This document shows, piece by piece, positions 1-11,180 of a stretch of DNA of 64,000 nucleotides (positions are counted from its first letter, which is position 1; each line of letters starts with the position of its first letter). Source of the DNA: Streptomyces genisteinicus (GTDB lineage: Bacteria; Actinomycetota; Actinomycetes; Streptomycetales; Streptomycetaceae); the NCBI RefSeq assembly GCF_014489615.1, contig NZ_CP060825.1:5218501-5282500 (forward strand), read 5' to 3'. The position numbers were made by a program, and so were the translations under genes. The notes below the pieces were generated by a model, which saw only the letters and a program-made list of their open reading frames with translations, had not been told where the DNA came from and did no database searches.

Positions 1-201
1 CCGGTCCCCCCGCCCCGCCGTTTCGTCCAGCCACGGACGGGTGATCCTTCCACCGAGGCGCATGACGCGCCCCGGTCCACCACTACACTCATCCCTACAT
101 ACGCGTCAGGCCCACAGTGTCGTGCGTCTTCCACGCGGCTAGCCCCCTCCACCGCTGCGGCCGTCGGGACGGCCGTCTGCACCGGACATGTGAGGACTCA
201 C
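1..201. other. Upstream region of serA
   Basis: No coding region is supported here. A short hairpin (158-164 with 169-175) lies 30 bases before the serA start, and the ribosome binding site GAGG is at 193-196. The left edge presumably holds the tail of the preceding spacer. No promoter could be assigned with confidence. Confidence 0.4.
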
Positions 202-1794
202 GTGAGCTCGAAACCTGTCGTACTCATCGCTGAAGAGCTTTCGCCCGCCACCGTCGACGCGCTCGGCCCGGACTTCGAGATCCGCCACTGCAACGGCGCC
301 GATCGCGCGGAGCTCCTCCCGGCCATCGCCGACGTGGACGCCATCCTGGTCCGCTCCGCGACCAAGGTGGACGCCGAGGCCGTCGCCGCCGCCAAGAAGC
401 TGCGCGTCGTCGCCCGTGCCGGTGTGGGCCTGGACAACGTGGACGTCTCCGCCGCCACCAAGGCCGGCGTGATGGTGGTCAACGCCCCGACGTCCAACAT
501 CGTCACGGCCGCCGAGCTCGCGTGCGGCCTGCTCGTCGCCACCGCGCGCAACATCCCGCAGGCCAACACCGCCCTGAAGAACGGCGAGTGGAAGCGCTCC
601 AAGTACACCGGCGTCGAGCTGAGCGAGAAGACCCTCGGCGTCGTCGGCCTCGGCCGCATCGGCGTGCTGGTCGCCCAGCGGATGTCCGCGTTCGGCATGA
701 AGATCGTCGCCTACGACCCCTACGTCCAGCCGGCCCGCGCCGCGCAGATGGGCGTCAAGCTGCTCTCGCTCGACGAGCTGCTGGAGGTCTCCGACTTCAT
801 CACCGTCCACCTGCCGAAGACCCCCGAGACCCTCGGCCTCATCGGCGACGAGGCGCTGCACAAGGTGAAGCCCGCCGTCCGCATCGTGAACGCGGCGCGC
901 GGCGGCATCGTCGACGAGGCCGCGCTCTACACGGCGCTCAAGGAGGGCCGCGTCGCCGGCGCCGGTCTCGACGTGTACGCGAAGGAGCCCTGCACGGACT
1001 CCCCGCTCTTCGAGCTCGACCAGGTCGTCTGCACCCCGCACCTCGGCGCGTCCACCGACGAGGCGCAGGAGAAGGCCGGTATCGCCGTCGCCCGTTCGGT
1101 GCGCCTCGCGCTCGCCGGCGAGCTGGTCCCGGACGCGGTCAACGTCCAGGGCGGCGTGATCGCCGAGGACGTGCGCCCCGGTCTGCCGCTCGCCGAGAAG
1201 CTCGGCCGCATCTTCACCGCCCTCGCCGGCGAGGTGGCCGTCCGCCTCGACGTCGAGGTCTACGGCGAGATCACCCAGCACGACGTCAAGGTGCTCGAAC
1301 TCTCCGCGCTCAAGGGCGTGTTCGAGGACGTCGTGGACGAGACCGTCTCCTACGTCAACGCCCCGCTCTTCGCGCAGGAGCGCGGTGTCGAGGTGCGTCT
1401 GACCACGAGCTCCGAGTCGCCCGACCACCGCAACGTGGTCACGGTGCGCGGCACGCTCTCCGGCGGCGAGGAGGTCGCGGTCTCCGGCACGCTGGCCGGG
1501 CCCAAGCACCTCCAGAAGATCGTCGCCATCGGCGACCACGACATCGACCTGGCGCTCGCCGACCACATGCTGGTGCTGCGGTACGACGACCGCCCGGGCG
1601 TCGTGGGCACCGTCGGCCGCATCCTCGGCGAGGCCGGTCTGAACATCGCCGGCATGCAGGTCTCCCGCGCGGAGGAGGGCGGCGAGGCGCTCGTCGTGCT
1701 CACCGTCGACGACACCGTCCCGCCCGCGGTGGTCACGGAGATCGCCGAGGAGATCGGCGCGGCCTCCGCCCGCTCGGTGAACCTGGCGGACTGA
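202..1794 (+). CDS. serA: D-3-phosphoglycerate dehydrogenase
   Basis: Catalyses NAD-dependent oxidation of 3-phosphoglycerate to 3-phosphohydroxypyruvate, the first committed step of serine synthesis in the cytosol. The 530-residue product is the long actinobacterial form. It has an N-terminal substrate half, a Rossmann domain with GLGRIG near residue 150, the ARGGIVDE segment with the catalytic Arg region, an intervening (ASB) domain and a C-terminal ACT domain (about 455-530) that binds serine as feedback inhibitor in this family. The GTG at 202 is preferred over the in-frame GTG at 190 because GAGG at 193-196 sits six bases before it. The gene stands alone and ends at a strong hairpin shared with the convergent exporter. 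Confidence 0.97.
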   Translation: MSSKPVVLIAEELSPATVDALGPDFEIRHCNGADRAELLPAIADVDAILVRSATKVDAEAVAAAKKLRVVARAGVGLDNVDVSAATKAGVMVVNAPTSNIVTAAELACGLLVATARNIPQANTALKNGEWKRSKYTGVELSEKTLGVVGLGRIGVLVAQRMSAFGMKIVAYDPYVQPARAAQMGVKLLSLDELLEVSDFITVHLPKTPETLGLIGDEALHKVKPAVRIVNAARGGIVDEAALYTALKEGRVAGAGLDVYAKEPCTDSPLFELDQVVCTPHLGASTDEAQEKAGIAVARSVRLALAGELVPDAVNVQGGVIAEDVRPGLPLAEKLGRIFTALAGEVAVRLDVEVYGEITQHDVKVLELSALKGVFEDVVDETVSYVNAPLFAQERGVEVRLTTSSESPDHRNVVTVRGTLSGGEEVAVSGTLAGPKHLQKIVAIGDHDIDLALADHMLVLRYDDRPGVVGTVGRILGEAGLNIAGMQVSRAEEGGEALVVLTVDDTVPPAVVTEIAEEIGAASARSVNLAD

Positions 1795-1802
1795 CGTCCG
1801 TC

Positions 1803-1856
1803 CACGGATGTGCCCCGGCCCGGCTGCCTGCGCAGCCGGGCCGGGGCACATCCGTG
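1803..1856. terminator. Bidirectional terminator between serA and the MFS gene
   Basis: A perfect 25-bp inverted repeat (1803-1827 with 1832-1856) with a four-base loop sits between convergent genes. There is no T tract, as is usual for Streptomyces terminators. Confidence 0.9.
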
Positions 1857-1863
1857 ACCGGGT

Positions 1864-3429
1864 TCAGCGCCCTGCCGTCACGGCCGCCTCCGGCTCCCCG
1901 GCCGTGCGGCCGGCCGGCCGCTCCGTGCGGCGCAGCACCACCGCGGCGAGCACGGCCGCGCCGACCAGCACGGCTCCGCCGCCGATCGCGGCGGTCCCCA
2001 TGCCCTGGACGAACGCCCGCTGGGCCGCGTCCAGCAGCGTGCCTCCGGCCGCCTCCGGCAGCCGGCCGGCGACCGCGACCGCTCCGCCCAGCGTCTCGCG
2101 CGCGGTGTCCAGCACCTCGGCGGGCAGGCCGGCCGGCGCCGAGCCCTCCATCTCCCGGCGGTAGACGGCCGTGCCCACGCTGCCGAGGAACGCCATGCCC
2201 AGCGCGCCGCCGAACTCCTGCCCCGTCTCCAGGACCGAGGCGGCCGAGCCCGCCTTCTGCGGCGGAGCGGCGGCGAGCGCCATGTCGGAGACGGTGGCGG
2301 CCACGGTGACGATGCCGCAGCCGATGACGGTGGCCCCCGCGAGCAGGACCACCAGGGAGTCGGTGCCGGCCGCCGCGAGGATCGCGTAGCCGCCGGCGCC
2401 CACCAGGAATCCGCCGGTGACGACGGCGGGCCGGCCGAAGCGCCCCGCGGCCGCACCGGCCGCGGGCGCGGCCCCGCCGACGGCGAGGGAGGGGACGAGG
2501 CTCCACAGGGCGGCCTCCAGCGAGCCCATGCCGAGGACCGACTGGAGGTACTGGGTGGTGAAGTACGCGGAACCCATCATGGCGAACATGGCCAGGCCGT
2601 TCAGGACGACGCCGGTCCCGAATCCGCGCCCGCGGAACAGCTCCCGGCTGATCATGGCGTCCGGCCGGCTCCGCTGACGGCGCACGAAGACGTATCCGAC
2701 GGCCAGGCCCCCGGTGACGCACAGCGCGGAGACGGTGTGCCATCCGTCGGCGGCGATCTCCTTGAGCCCGTAGACGACGGGGAGTACCGCGCCCATCGAC
2801 AGCGGGACGCTCAGCAGGTCGAAGCGGCCGGGGGAGGGGTCCTTGAACTCCGGGACGAGCAACGGGACGAGGATCAGCAGCAGCACCATCGCGGGCACGT
2901 TGACCAGGAACACCGAGCCCCACCAGAAGTGCTCCAGCAGCACCCCGCCGAGCACGGAGCCGAGGGCGATGCCGCCGGCCATCGCGCCGGACCAGATGCC
3001 GATCGCGGTGGTGCGCTGGGCGTCGTCGCGGAACATGTTGCGCACCAGCGCCAGGGTCGAGGGCATGAGCGTCGCCCCGCCGATGCCGAGCAGCGCCCGG
3101 GCGGCGATCAGCATCTCGGCGCTCTGCGCGTACGCCGCGCCGGCCGAGGCGGCACCGAAGGCGGCGGCGCCCAGCATCAGCAGCCTGCGGCGCCCGATCC
3201 GGTCGCCGATCGAGCCCATGGTGATCAGGAGCCCCGCGAGGGCGAAGGCGTAGACGTCGAAGATCCAGAGCTGCTGGGTGGAGCCGGGGTCCAGCTCCCG
3301 GGCGATGGCGGGGATCGCGAAGTAGAGGACGGAGACGTCCATGGAGACGAGCAGGAGCGGCAGCAGCAGGACGCCGAAGGCGGTCCATTCGCGGCGGCCG
3401 GCGCGCGGCGATGCGGCGGAGTGCGTCAT
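1864..3429 (-). CDS. MFS drug exporter, DHA2 (14-TM, EmrB/QacA) family
   Basis: An integral membrane proton-coupled efflux transporter of about 521 residues. It has the start MTHSAASP, an early charged motif D1-like segment (LVSMDVSVLYFAIPAIAR), the GDRIGRRRLL loop of motif A after the second or third helix, and GIGGATLMPSTLALV of motif C-like character. The number of hydrophobic segments fits the 14-helix DHA2 group. The ATG at 3429 is preferred to the TTG at 3438. It is divergent from a TetR regulator across 95 bp that contains five repeated operator-like units, so repression by that regulator, relieved by an exported compound, is the natural inference. The substrate cannot be told. Confidence 0.93.
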   Translation of the reverse strand: MTHSAASPRAGRREWTAFGVLLLPLLLVSMDVSVLYFAIPAIARELDPGSTQQLWIFDVYAFALAGLLITMGSIGDRIGRRRLLMLGAAAFGAASAGAAYAQSAEMLIAARALLGIGGATLMPSTLALVRNMFRDDAQRTTAIGIWSGAMAGGIALGSVLGGVLLEHFWWGSVFLVNVPAMVLLLILVPLLVPEFKDPSPGRFDLLSVPLSMGAVLPVVYGLKEIAADGWHTVSALCVTGGLAVGYVFVRRQRSRPDAMISRELFRGRGFGTGVVLNGLAMFAMMGSAYFTTQYLQSVLGMGSLEAALWSLVPSLAVGGAAPAAGAAAGRFGRPAVVTGGFLVGAGGYAILAAAGTDSLVVLLAGATVIGCGIVTVAATVSDMALAAAPPQKAGSAASVLETGQEFGGALGMAFLGSVGTAVYRREMEGSAPAGLPAEVLDTARETLGGAVAVAGRLPEAAGGTLLDAAQRAFVQGMGTAAIGGGAVLVGAAVLAAVVLRRTERPAGRTAGEPEAAVTAGR

Positions 3430-3438
3430 GCAGAGCAA

Positions 3439-3510
3439 TGTACGGCCGTATAAAACAACTGTATAGAACGGCTGTATAATGCATCTGTATAGGACGCCCG
3501 TACAGGCCGG
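3439..3510. promoter_or_regulatory. Operator array: five 13-bp repeats
   Basis: Copies of a YYGTAYA heptamer start at 3446, 3459, 3472, 3485 and 3498, exactly 13 bp apart: CCGTATA, CTGTATA, CTGTATA, CTGTATA, CCGTACA. The first also forms a near-palindrome with TGTACGG at 3439-3445. The array fills the divergent promoter between the exporter and TetR genes. It is probably the cooperative binding site of the TetR protein encoded at 3525. Confidence 0.75.
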
Positions 3511-3512
3511 GC

Positions 3513-3518
3513 TAGGCT
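3513..3518 (+). promoter_or_regulatory. -10 element of the tetR gene (leaderless)
   Basis: TAGGCT ends six bases before the ATG at 3525 and there is no Shine-Dalgarno sequence. Transcription would therefore start at or next to the start codon. Confidence 0.5.
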
Positions 3519-3524
3519 GCTGCC

Positions 3525-4121
3525 ATGGGACATCGCGAGGATCTGCTCGACGGCGCGAAGCGCTGCCTCCTGGAGAAGGGATTCGTGCGCACCACCGCGC
3601 GCGACATCGTCAAGGCGTCGGGGACCAACCTCGCGTCGATCGGCTACCACTACGGCTCGAAGGACAAGCTGCTCGGGCAGGCGTACCTCGCCCTGGTCGA
3701 AGAGGTCTCCGACCAGTTCGACGGCGCCGGGCGCACGCGGACCGGCGCGGCTCCCGGGTCCCTGGAGCGCTTCGAGGAGGTCTGGTCCAACATCATCGGC
3801 ACCATGCGCGGGCCGGACAGCCTCTGGCACCTGAGCATGGAGATCGTGGCCATGGGCGACCTGGTGCCGGAGGTGCGCGACTACCTGGCCAGGGAGCAGC
3901 GCGAAGCGGCGCGCGGCCTCATCCCGATGTTCCAGGGCGGCGAGGAACCGGCGGTCGGCCATCCCGACGTCGACACGCTGGGCAAGTTCTACACGACGCT
4001 GATGATGGGCCTCATCGCCCAGTGGCAGTTCGACCCCGCGACGGCCACCCGGGCGGGTGAGCTCACCGAGGGGCTGCGCCTCGTCATGAAGGCGGCCGCC
4101 GAAGGGCCGCGGCCGGCGTAG
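3525..4121 (+). CDS. TetR/AcrR family transcriptional regulator
   Basis: A 198-residue repressor with an N-terminal helix-turn-helix. Residues 1-50 show the family pattern GFVRTTARDIVKASG, then the recognition helix region SIGYHYGSKDKLLGQAY. The C-terminal ligand-binding part (about 75-190) is typical of regulators of drug exporters and ends with GLRLVMKAAAEGP. It is divergent from the MFS exporter, with repeated operators between them, so it most likely represses both. The start is probably read from a leaderless transcript. The inducer is unknown. Confidence 0.95.
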   Translation: MGHREDLLDGAKRCLLEKGFVRTTARDIVKASGTNLASIGYHYGSKDKLLGQAYLALVEEVSDQFDGAGRTRTGAAPGSLERFEEVWSNIIGTMRGPDSLWHLSMEIVAMGDLVPEVRDYLAREQREAARGLIPMFQGGEEPAVGHPDVDTLGKFYTTLMMGLIAQWQFDPATATRAGELTEGLRLVMKAAAEGPRPA

Positions 4122-4202
4122 CGCCGTCCTCCCCGGCAGGGGCTGCGCCGCCGCCCCGCCGGGGCGCGCCCCGCACGACGCCGCCCCCGGCCGGGGCCGC
4201 CG

Positions 4203-5360
4203 TCACAGCCGGTGGCCCTTGAGCGCCATGTGGAGCAGCAGCCGGTGCTCGCCGTCGTCGAGGTCGAGCCCCGTGAACTGCTCCACGCGCGAGAGCCGGT
4301 AGTACAGCGTCTGCCGGTGGATGCCCAGGGCCGCCGCCGTGCGCCCCGCCTGCCCCGCGTGGTCGAGGAACACCTCGGCGGTGCGCGCCAGTTCCCGGTG
4401 CGCCGGAGCCAGCAGCTCCCGCACCGACCGGTCCGAGGCGGCGGCCGCGGGCAGTGCCGTCAGCAGCCGGTAGGCGCCGATCTCCGCCCAGCGGGCCACC
4501 GGCCCGAACCGGTCCTCGGCGAGGCAGGCGCGCGCCGCCGACGCGGCCTCGTGCCACGCCCCGTCCAGTTCGGCCAGTCCGCGCCGGGCGTCCGAGACCC
4601 CGCACCCCACCGCGCCGCCGCCCGCCTCGCCGGCCGGCCCCCGCAGCCGGGAGGCCGCCGCCACGGCCGGCGCCGGGTGGTCCGCCGCGCGCACCCGCAC
4701 GAGCGCCGCCAGCGCCTCACCGGACGCCGCGCCCGCCCGGAGCGGGAGCGTGCACAGCGCGGCCGCGCCCGGCAGCGACCGCGCCGACGGGGAGTCCCCC
4801 GCCCGCCAGGGCGTCACGCACACGAGCATGTGGAGCCCGCCGGCGTCCTCGCCGAGGGCGTTGCCGAGCGCGGTCGCCGCGGTGTCGTACGGCCCCGGGC
4901 GCGCGGCGGTGAGGACCGCGCGCAGCTCCCGTGAGAGGTCGGCGCCGGCGCGCTCCTCGTCGGCCAGCAGACCGCCGATGCGTTCCGTCACCTCCATGGC
5001 CGCGGCGAGCTGCTCCGGGCCCGGGCCCGGGTCGGTGTCCAGCAGCCAGACGTAGCCGAGCACCACGCCCCGGTGCCGTACGGGCAGGCAGAGGCGGCTG
5101 CGGTTGACGCCGGCCTCGGGGGCGGCGGGGATGCGCAGCGGACCGGTGGCGCGCGCGATGCCGAAGTCCTCGAAGAAGGCGCGGACGGCGGGAGTGGAGC
5201 GGCGCGTGAGGATGGAGCGGGTGCGGACCGGGTCCATGGCCGCGTCGTCGCCCTCGTGGGCGCCGAAGGCGATCAGGCCGAAATCCCGGTTCTCCAGGGT
5301 CGCCGGTGCGTTGAGCAGTGCGGAGATCTCGTCGACCAGGTCCTGGTAGTCGCCCTTCAC
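4203..5360 (-). CDS. PucR-type transcriptional regulator, probable proline catabolism activator
   Basis: A 385-residue cytosolic regulator. The N-terminal half looks like a GAF-type sensory domain (LPVRHRGVVLGYVWLLDT near residue 95). The C-terminal segment (about 340-380) carries the PucR helix-turn-helix, TAAALGIHRQTLYYRLSRV followed by TGLDLDD. It is divergent from proline dehydrogenase, and a perfect palindrome lies at 5382-5397 in the shared promoter. By that context it most likely controls the proline pathway. This is an inference from position; PucR-family members elsewhere control purine, proline and polyketide genes. The start is GTG at 5360. Confidence 0.9.
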   Translation of the reverse strand: MKGDYQDLVDEISALLNAPATLENRDFGLIAFGAHEGDDAAMDPVRTRSILTRRSTPAVRAFFEDFGIARATGPLRIPAAPEAGVNRSRLCLPVRHRGVVLGYVWLLDTDPGPGPEQLAAAMEVTERIGGLLADEERAGADLSRELRAVLTAARPGPYDTAATALGNALGEDAGGLHMLVCVTPWRAGDSPSARSLPGAAALCTLPLRAGAASGEALAALVRVRAADHPAPAVAAASRLRGPAGEAGGGAVGCGVSDARRGLAELDGAWHEAASAARACLAEDRFGPVARWAEIGAYRLLTALPAAAASDRSVRELLAPAHRELARTAEVFLDHAGQAGRTAAALGIHRQTLYYRLSRVEQFTGLDLDDGEHRLLLHMALKGHRL

Positions 5361-5381
5361 GCGGTCATTCTCGCACTTTGT

Positions 5382-5397
5382 TCAGACAGATGTCTGA
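5382..5397. promoter_or_regulatory. Palindromic operator in the pucR/proline dehydrogenase divergent promoter
   Basis: TCAGACA, two bases, then TGTCTGA form a perfect 7-2-7 inverted repeat, 22 bp upstream of the regulator start and about 140 bp upstream of proline dehydrogenase. It is the likely binding site of the PucR-type protein. Confidence 0.6.
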
Positions 5398-5539
5398 GAT
5401 CGCGGCCACGGATGCGTGACAGCTGTCGATGGCCCCCGATCGGAGCGATCCTTAGATTTCACGGTGGTTCTTCGTGCCGTTACCGGTTTGTCCGCTTACC
5501 GTGTACGGCCCCCTCACCCGTGTTCCATGGAGGTGCCCC

Positions 5540-6466
5540 GTGCTGGGTCCCGTGATCCTCGCAGCGTCGCGCAGCGACGCGATGCGCCGCTTCGTCTCGG
5601 CCGCCCCCGGCACCAAGCAGGTCGTCGCCCGGTTCATCGCCGGCGAGACCGTCGACGAGGTCGTCCCGATCGTCGTGGACGCCGCAGACCGGGGCCTGGA
5701 GGTCACCCTCGACGTCGTGGGCGAGGACATCACCACCCGCGAGCAGGCGTACGCGGCACGCGACGCCTACCTGGAGCTCGTCGAGCGCCTCGCCGGGCTC
5801 GGCCTCGGCGAGCGGGCCGAGATGTCCGTCAAGCTCTCGATGTTCGGCCAGGCCCTGGAGGGCGGCCACGAGCTGGCGCTCGCCAACGTCCGCCCCGTCG
5901 TGGAGGCCGCCGCCGCCATCGGCACCACCGTCACCCTCGACGCCGAGGACCACACCACCCTGGACTCGATGTTCGCCATCCACGAGGAGCTCCGGAAGGA
6001 CTTCCCGCAGACCGGCTGCGTCATCCAGGCCTACCTCTTCAGGACCGAGGACGACGCGCGCCGGCTCGCGGCCGCCGGCAGCCGGGTCCGCATCGTCAAG
6101 GGCGCCTACAAGGAGCCCGCCTCCGTCGCCGTCCAGGACAAGGCGGAGATCGACAAGGCGTACGTGCGGATCCTGCGCATCCTGATGGAGGGCGAGGGGT
6201 ACCCGATGATCGGGTCCCACGACCCGCGGCTCATCGCCATCGCCCAGGAGCTCGCCCGCAGCGCCGGGCGCAAGCTCGACGAGTACGAGTTCCAGATGCT
6301 GTACGGGATCCGCAGCGACGAGCAGGTCCGGCTCGCCGCCGAGGGACACCGGATGCGCGTCTACACCGCGTACGGCACCGACTGGTACGGCTACTTCATG
6401 CGCCGCCTCGCCGAGAAGCCGGCCAACCTCCTGTTCTTCGTGCGCTCGATGATCACCAAGAACTGA
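5540..6466 (+). CDS. Proline dehydrogenase (FAD-dependent, monofunctional)
   Basis: Oxidises L-proline to delta-1-pyrroline-5-carboxylate and passes electrons via FAD to the respiratory chain at the membrane. The product has 308 residues, the usual length of the single-domain Gram-positive enzyme and not the large bifunctional PutA. The (beta/alpha)8 barrel is seen with VKGAYKEPASVA near residue 190 and the C-terminal substrate-binding RRLAEKP motif near residue 292. The GTG at 5540 is chosen because GGAGGT (5529-5534) lies five bases before it. The next gene, 39 bp downstream, completes the pathway, so the two form an operon. Confidence 0.96.
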   Translation: MLGPVILAASRSDAMRRFVSAAPGTKQVVARFIAGETVDEVVPIVVDAADRGLEVTLDVVGEDITTREQAYAARDAYLELVERLAGLGLGERAEMSVKLSMFGQALEGGHELALANVRPVVEAAAAIGTTVTLDAEDHTTLDSMFAIHEELRKDFPQTGCVIQAYLFRTEDDARRLAAAGSRVRIVKGAYKEPASVAVQDKAEIDKAYVRILRILMEGEGYPMIGSHDPRLIAIAQELARSAGRKLDEYEFQMLYGIRSDEQVRLAAEGHRMRVYTAYGTDWYGYFMRRLAEKPANLLFFVRSMITKN

Positions 6467-6505
6467 CCCGAACCCAGGGCCCTTTACACCCCCGAAGAAG
6501 GAGTC

Positions 6506-8146
<1,641 letters not shown>

Positions 8147-8170
8147 GCCCCGGGTACGCCCGAGAACACC

Positions 8171-8204
8171 GCCCCCCGCCGGTCCCCCTAGACCGGCCGG
8201 GGGC
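8171..8204 (+). terminator. Terminator of the proline operon
   Basis: A stem of seven pairs (8178-8184 with 8191-8197) continues after a one-base bulge into five G-C pairs. It lies 25 bp after the pruA stop. Confidence 0.7.
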
Positions 8205-8262
8205 GGCTCGCGTGGGGCGGGCTTACGCTGGCGGCAGGGGGCACCGCCGAGGAGGAGACGTC

Positions 8263-8502
8263 ATGCCCGGTTCCACGACCCTCGGTCCCGGCCACGGGGC
8301 CGACGCGATCGACCACCCCGACGCGACCCGGCTCGCGGCCCTCACCCGCGAACTGCACCGGCTGCTGTCGGAGGACGGTCCGAACCGGATCACGGACGCC
8401 CAGGCGGCCGCGCTGTGCGGCGGCGGCGCCCGCGAGCGCGAGGAGTTCACGGCCTGGGTGGAACGGGTCGCCGGGCGCCTGGAGGCCGCCGTCGCGGACT
8501 GA
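8263..8502 (+). CDS. Small hypothetical protein (79 aa)
   Basis: Not recognised. The start ATG at 8263 has an excellent ribosome binding site (GGAGGAGA, 8251-8258). The protein is acidic and helical with no signal peptide or membrane segment. It has a central stretch LAALTRELHRLLSEDG and a C-terminal segment rich in Glu, Arg and Ala. Codon use matches its neighbours. It is separated from pruA by a terminator and ends at a strong bidirectional hairpin, so it is probably a single-gene unit. Confidence 0.75.
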   Translation: MPGSTTLGPGHGADAIDHPDATRLAALTRELHRLLSEDGPNRITDAQAAALCGGGAREREEFTAWVERVAGRLEAAVAD

Positions 8503-8542
8503 CGCCGCCGCCGTCTGCCGCTGAGCCCCGGCACGACCAGGG

Positions 8543-8604
8543 CCCGGACGCGGCGGTGGGGCGGCACCCGTGGAGACGGGTGCCGCCCCACCGCCGCGTC
8601 CGGG
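8543..8604. terminator. Bidirectional terminator with a 29-bp perfect stem
   Basis: Arms 8543-8571 and 8576-8604 are perfectly complementary around a four-base loop. The hairpin lies between the small gene and the convergent DUF1206 gene and is the longest perfect stem in the window. Confidence 0.92.
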
Positions 8605-8625
8605 GCCGCCGCGCGGCCCGGTCCG

Positions 8626-9459
8626 TCACACCTTGCGCCACCGCGCCATGGCGAACGAGAAGACACCGAAGAGCGCGAGTCCGGCCGCGATCAGAGCCAG
8701 CAGCCAGGGCCCGGCAGGGGTGTCGGCGAACGTCCGCAGGGCGTCGTCGAATCCCTTGGCCTCGTCCGGGTCGTACTGGATCGCGGCGCGTGCCACGAAG
8801 AAGCCGATCACCGCGAAGACCGCACCGCGGGCGACGCCGCCGCCCACGCCGGTGACGTCGGTGAAGCGGCGGGCGCCGCGCGACATCTCACCGCGCTTCA
8901 GGTGCTTGTGGTACTTGCGCATCGCGGCACGCGCGGCCACCACCACGCCGGCCACCACGATCCCGGCGCCGGCCAGGCCGACCAGCCACTGGCCGGCGGG
9001 CAGCTCCAGGGCGCGCGAGGTGACGTCCTGGGACTGCTGGTCGCTGGAGCCGCTGCCGCTCTCGCCCGCCGCGAAGGCGAGCACCGAGTAGGCGACGAAC
9101 GCGTAGAACACGGCCCGCGCCCCGGACAGCGCCCGCTTGGACGCCTTGCCGCCGTCCGGGCCCGCGGCGCCGAAGGCCGCCTCCGACAGGCGCCACAGCG
9201 CCATGCCGACGAGTCCGATGCCGACCACCCAGAGCATCACCGAACCGAAGGGCTGCTCCGACAGCGTCGCGAGCGCCCCGCCCCGGTCGGCCTGCTCCCC
9301 GCCGTCGCCGAGGGCGATCTGGAGCGCGAGCACACCGATCAGGATGTAGAGCACCCCGCGGGCCGCCAGGCCCCACCGGGCGCCGTAGCCGACGGCCTTG
9401 CTGTTCGCCGCCTTGCGGGCCGTGGCGGATCCGCGGGCCCCGAGTACATGAGCGTTCAT
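8626..9459 (-). CDS. DUF1206 domain membrane protein
   Basis: An integral membrane protein of 277 residues. It has three repeats of a two-helix unit: GLAARGVLYILIGVLALQIAL near residue 30, GARAVFYAFVAYSVLAFAAG near residue 113, and GVARGAVFAVIGFFVARAA near residue 208. Each starts with a Gly-Ala-Arg-Gly-like turn, which is the pattern of DUF1206. The function of this family is unknown; several members occur beside stress genes. It is transcribed alone, convergent with the 8263 gene. Confidence 0.9.
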   Translation of the reverse strand: MNAHVLGARGSATARKAANSKAVGYGARWGLAARGVLYILIGVLALQIALGDGGEQADRGGALATLSEQPFGSVMLWVVGIGLVGMALWRLSEAAFGAAGPDGGKASKRALSGARAVFYAFVAYSVLAFAAGESGSGSSDQQSQDVTSRALELPAGQWLVGLAGAGIVVAGVVVAARAAMRKYHKHLKRGEMSRGARRFTDVTGVGGGVARGAVFAVIGFFVARAAIQYDPDEAKGFDDALRTFADTPAGPWLLALIAAGLALFGVFSFAMARWRKV

Positions 9460-9851
9460 GTCAACCTCCCCGGACGCGGATGCCCCGGGGGACCGCGGAC
9501 AAACAGCGGTTCGTGCCGCGCCCCGGGAGGTCAGGGCGCCGCACGGGCTTCGCGTCGCCGCGGGCGGCGATCCGCCGCACGGCGTAGAGCGCGACGGCGG
9601 TCGTGCTCTACGCCGTGCGGCGGTGCTGCGGTGCAGGCCGGGAGGGGCGCCGTCTCAGATAGTAGGAAGTCCGAGTAATTGTGGAGACAGAAGCGCCCGG
9701 CTGTCCTAGCTTTGTAGGAGCCGAACGTCTCGCTCGATCCAGCGAATGGCGGTCGTGAGCCAGTGCCCTCGCGCAGGCAATCCCTGTGGCACCGCTCCCC
9801 GCCCCTTCCGGCGCCTTCGACATCATTCCGATCTCCGAGGAGTCGATCACC
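9460..9851. other. 392-bp divergent intergenic region
   Basis: It holds the promoters of the DUF1206 gene and of the small gene at 9852, and a strong hairpin at 9572-9623. Bases 9660-9740 are noticeably less GC-rich than the surroundings and contain a candidate -10 TAGCTT near 9708. No convincing protein gene was found in it. Confidence 0.6.
9572..9623. terminator. Strong hairpin inside a divergent promoter region
   Basis: A 24-bp stem (9572-9595 with 9600-9623) has one G-T pair and a four-base loop. It resembles the terminators in this window but lies between two divergently transcribed genes, so it may end an unseen small transcript. Confidence 0.6.
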
Positions 9852-9980
9852 ATGTCCGCTGAGACCGCCCGCCGCGTCCGCCGCACCACCCGCGCCTCCG
9901 AGGCCGACCGCCGCAACGCGGCCGCCGCCCTGCAGCGCGCCCTCGACCGCCGTGACAACGGCGGCGAGACCGGTCACTGA
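9852..9980 (+). CDS. Very small basic protein (42 aa)
   Basis: Starts MSAETARRVRRTTRASEA and is rich in Arg and Ala, probably a single helix. GAGGAG lies at 9837-9842, nine bases before the ATG. No family was recognised. It lies 110 bp before leuB on the same strand, but leuB has its own -10 sequence, so an operon is not required. Too short for firm coding statistics. Confidence 0.5.
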   Translation: MSAETARRVRRTTRASEADRRNAAAALQRALDRRDNGGETGH

Positions 9981-10080
9981 ACCGGTCGCCGAGCAGCCCC
10001 GCCGGCTCCCGCAGGGGTCCCGTCCGGCGATCGGCCGTCCATATGGTGGACGGCGAATGTCAATGAATGGGACGCGGGAG

Positions 10081-10086
10081 TAGGGT
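10081..10086 (+). promoter_or_regulatory. -10 element of leuB (leaderless)
   Basis: TAGGGT ends six bases before the leuB ATG and no Shine-Dalgarno sequence is present. Confidence 0.5.
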
Positions 10087-10092
10087 GCCGAC

Positions 10093-11136
<1,044 letters not shown>

Positions 11137-11180
11137 CCCGCCGGAGCGAATCATTCCGGGGGCTGTCCCCCGACACCCCC

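Noticed and set aside
139..1851. Very long open frame on the minus strand opposite serA
   Set aside because: It mirrors the serA codons (typical in 70 percent GC DNA), its translation is low-complexity Asp/Arg/Gly-rich, and no domain is visible. Similar frames opposite the proline operon (5480-8137), ureC, GH3 and the conservons were rejected for the same reason.
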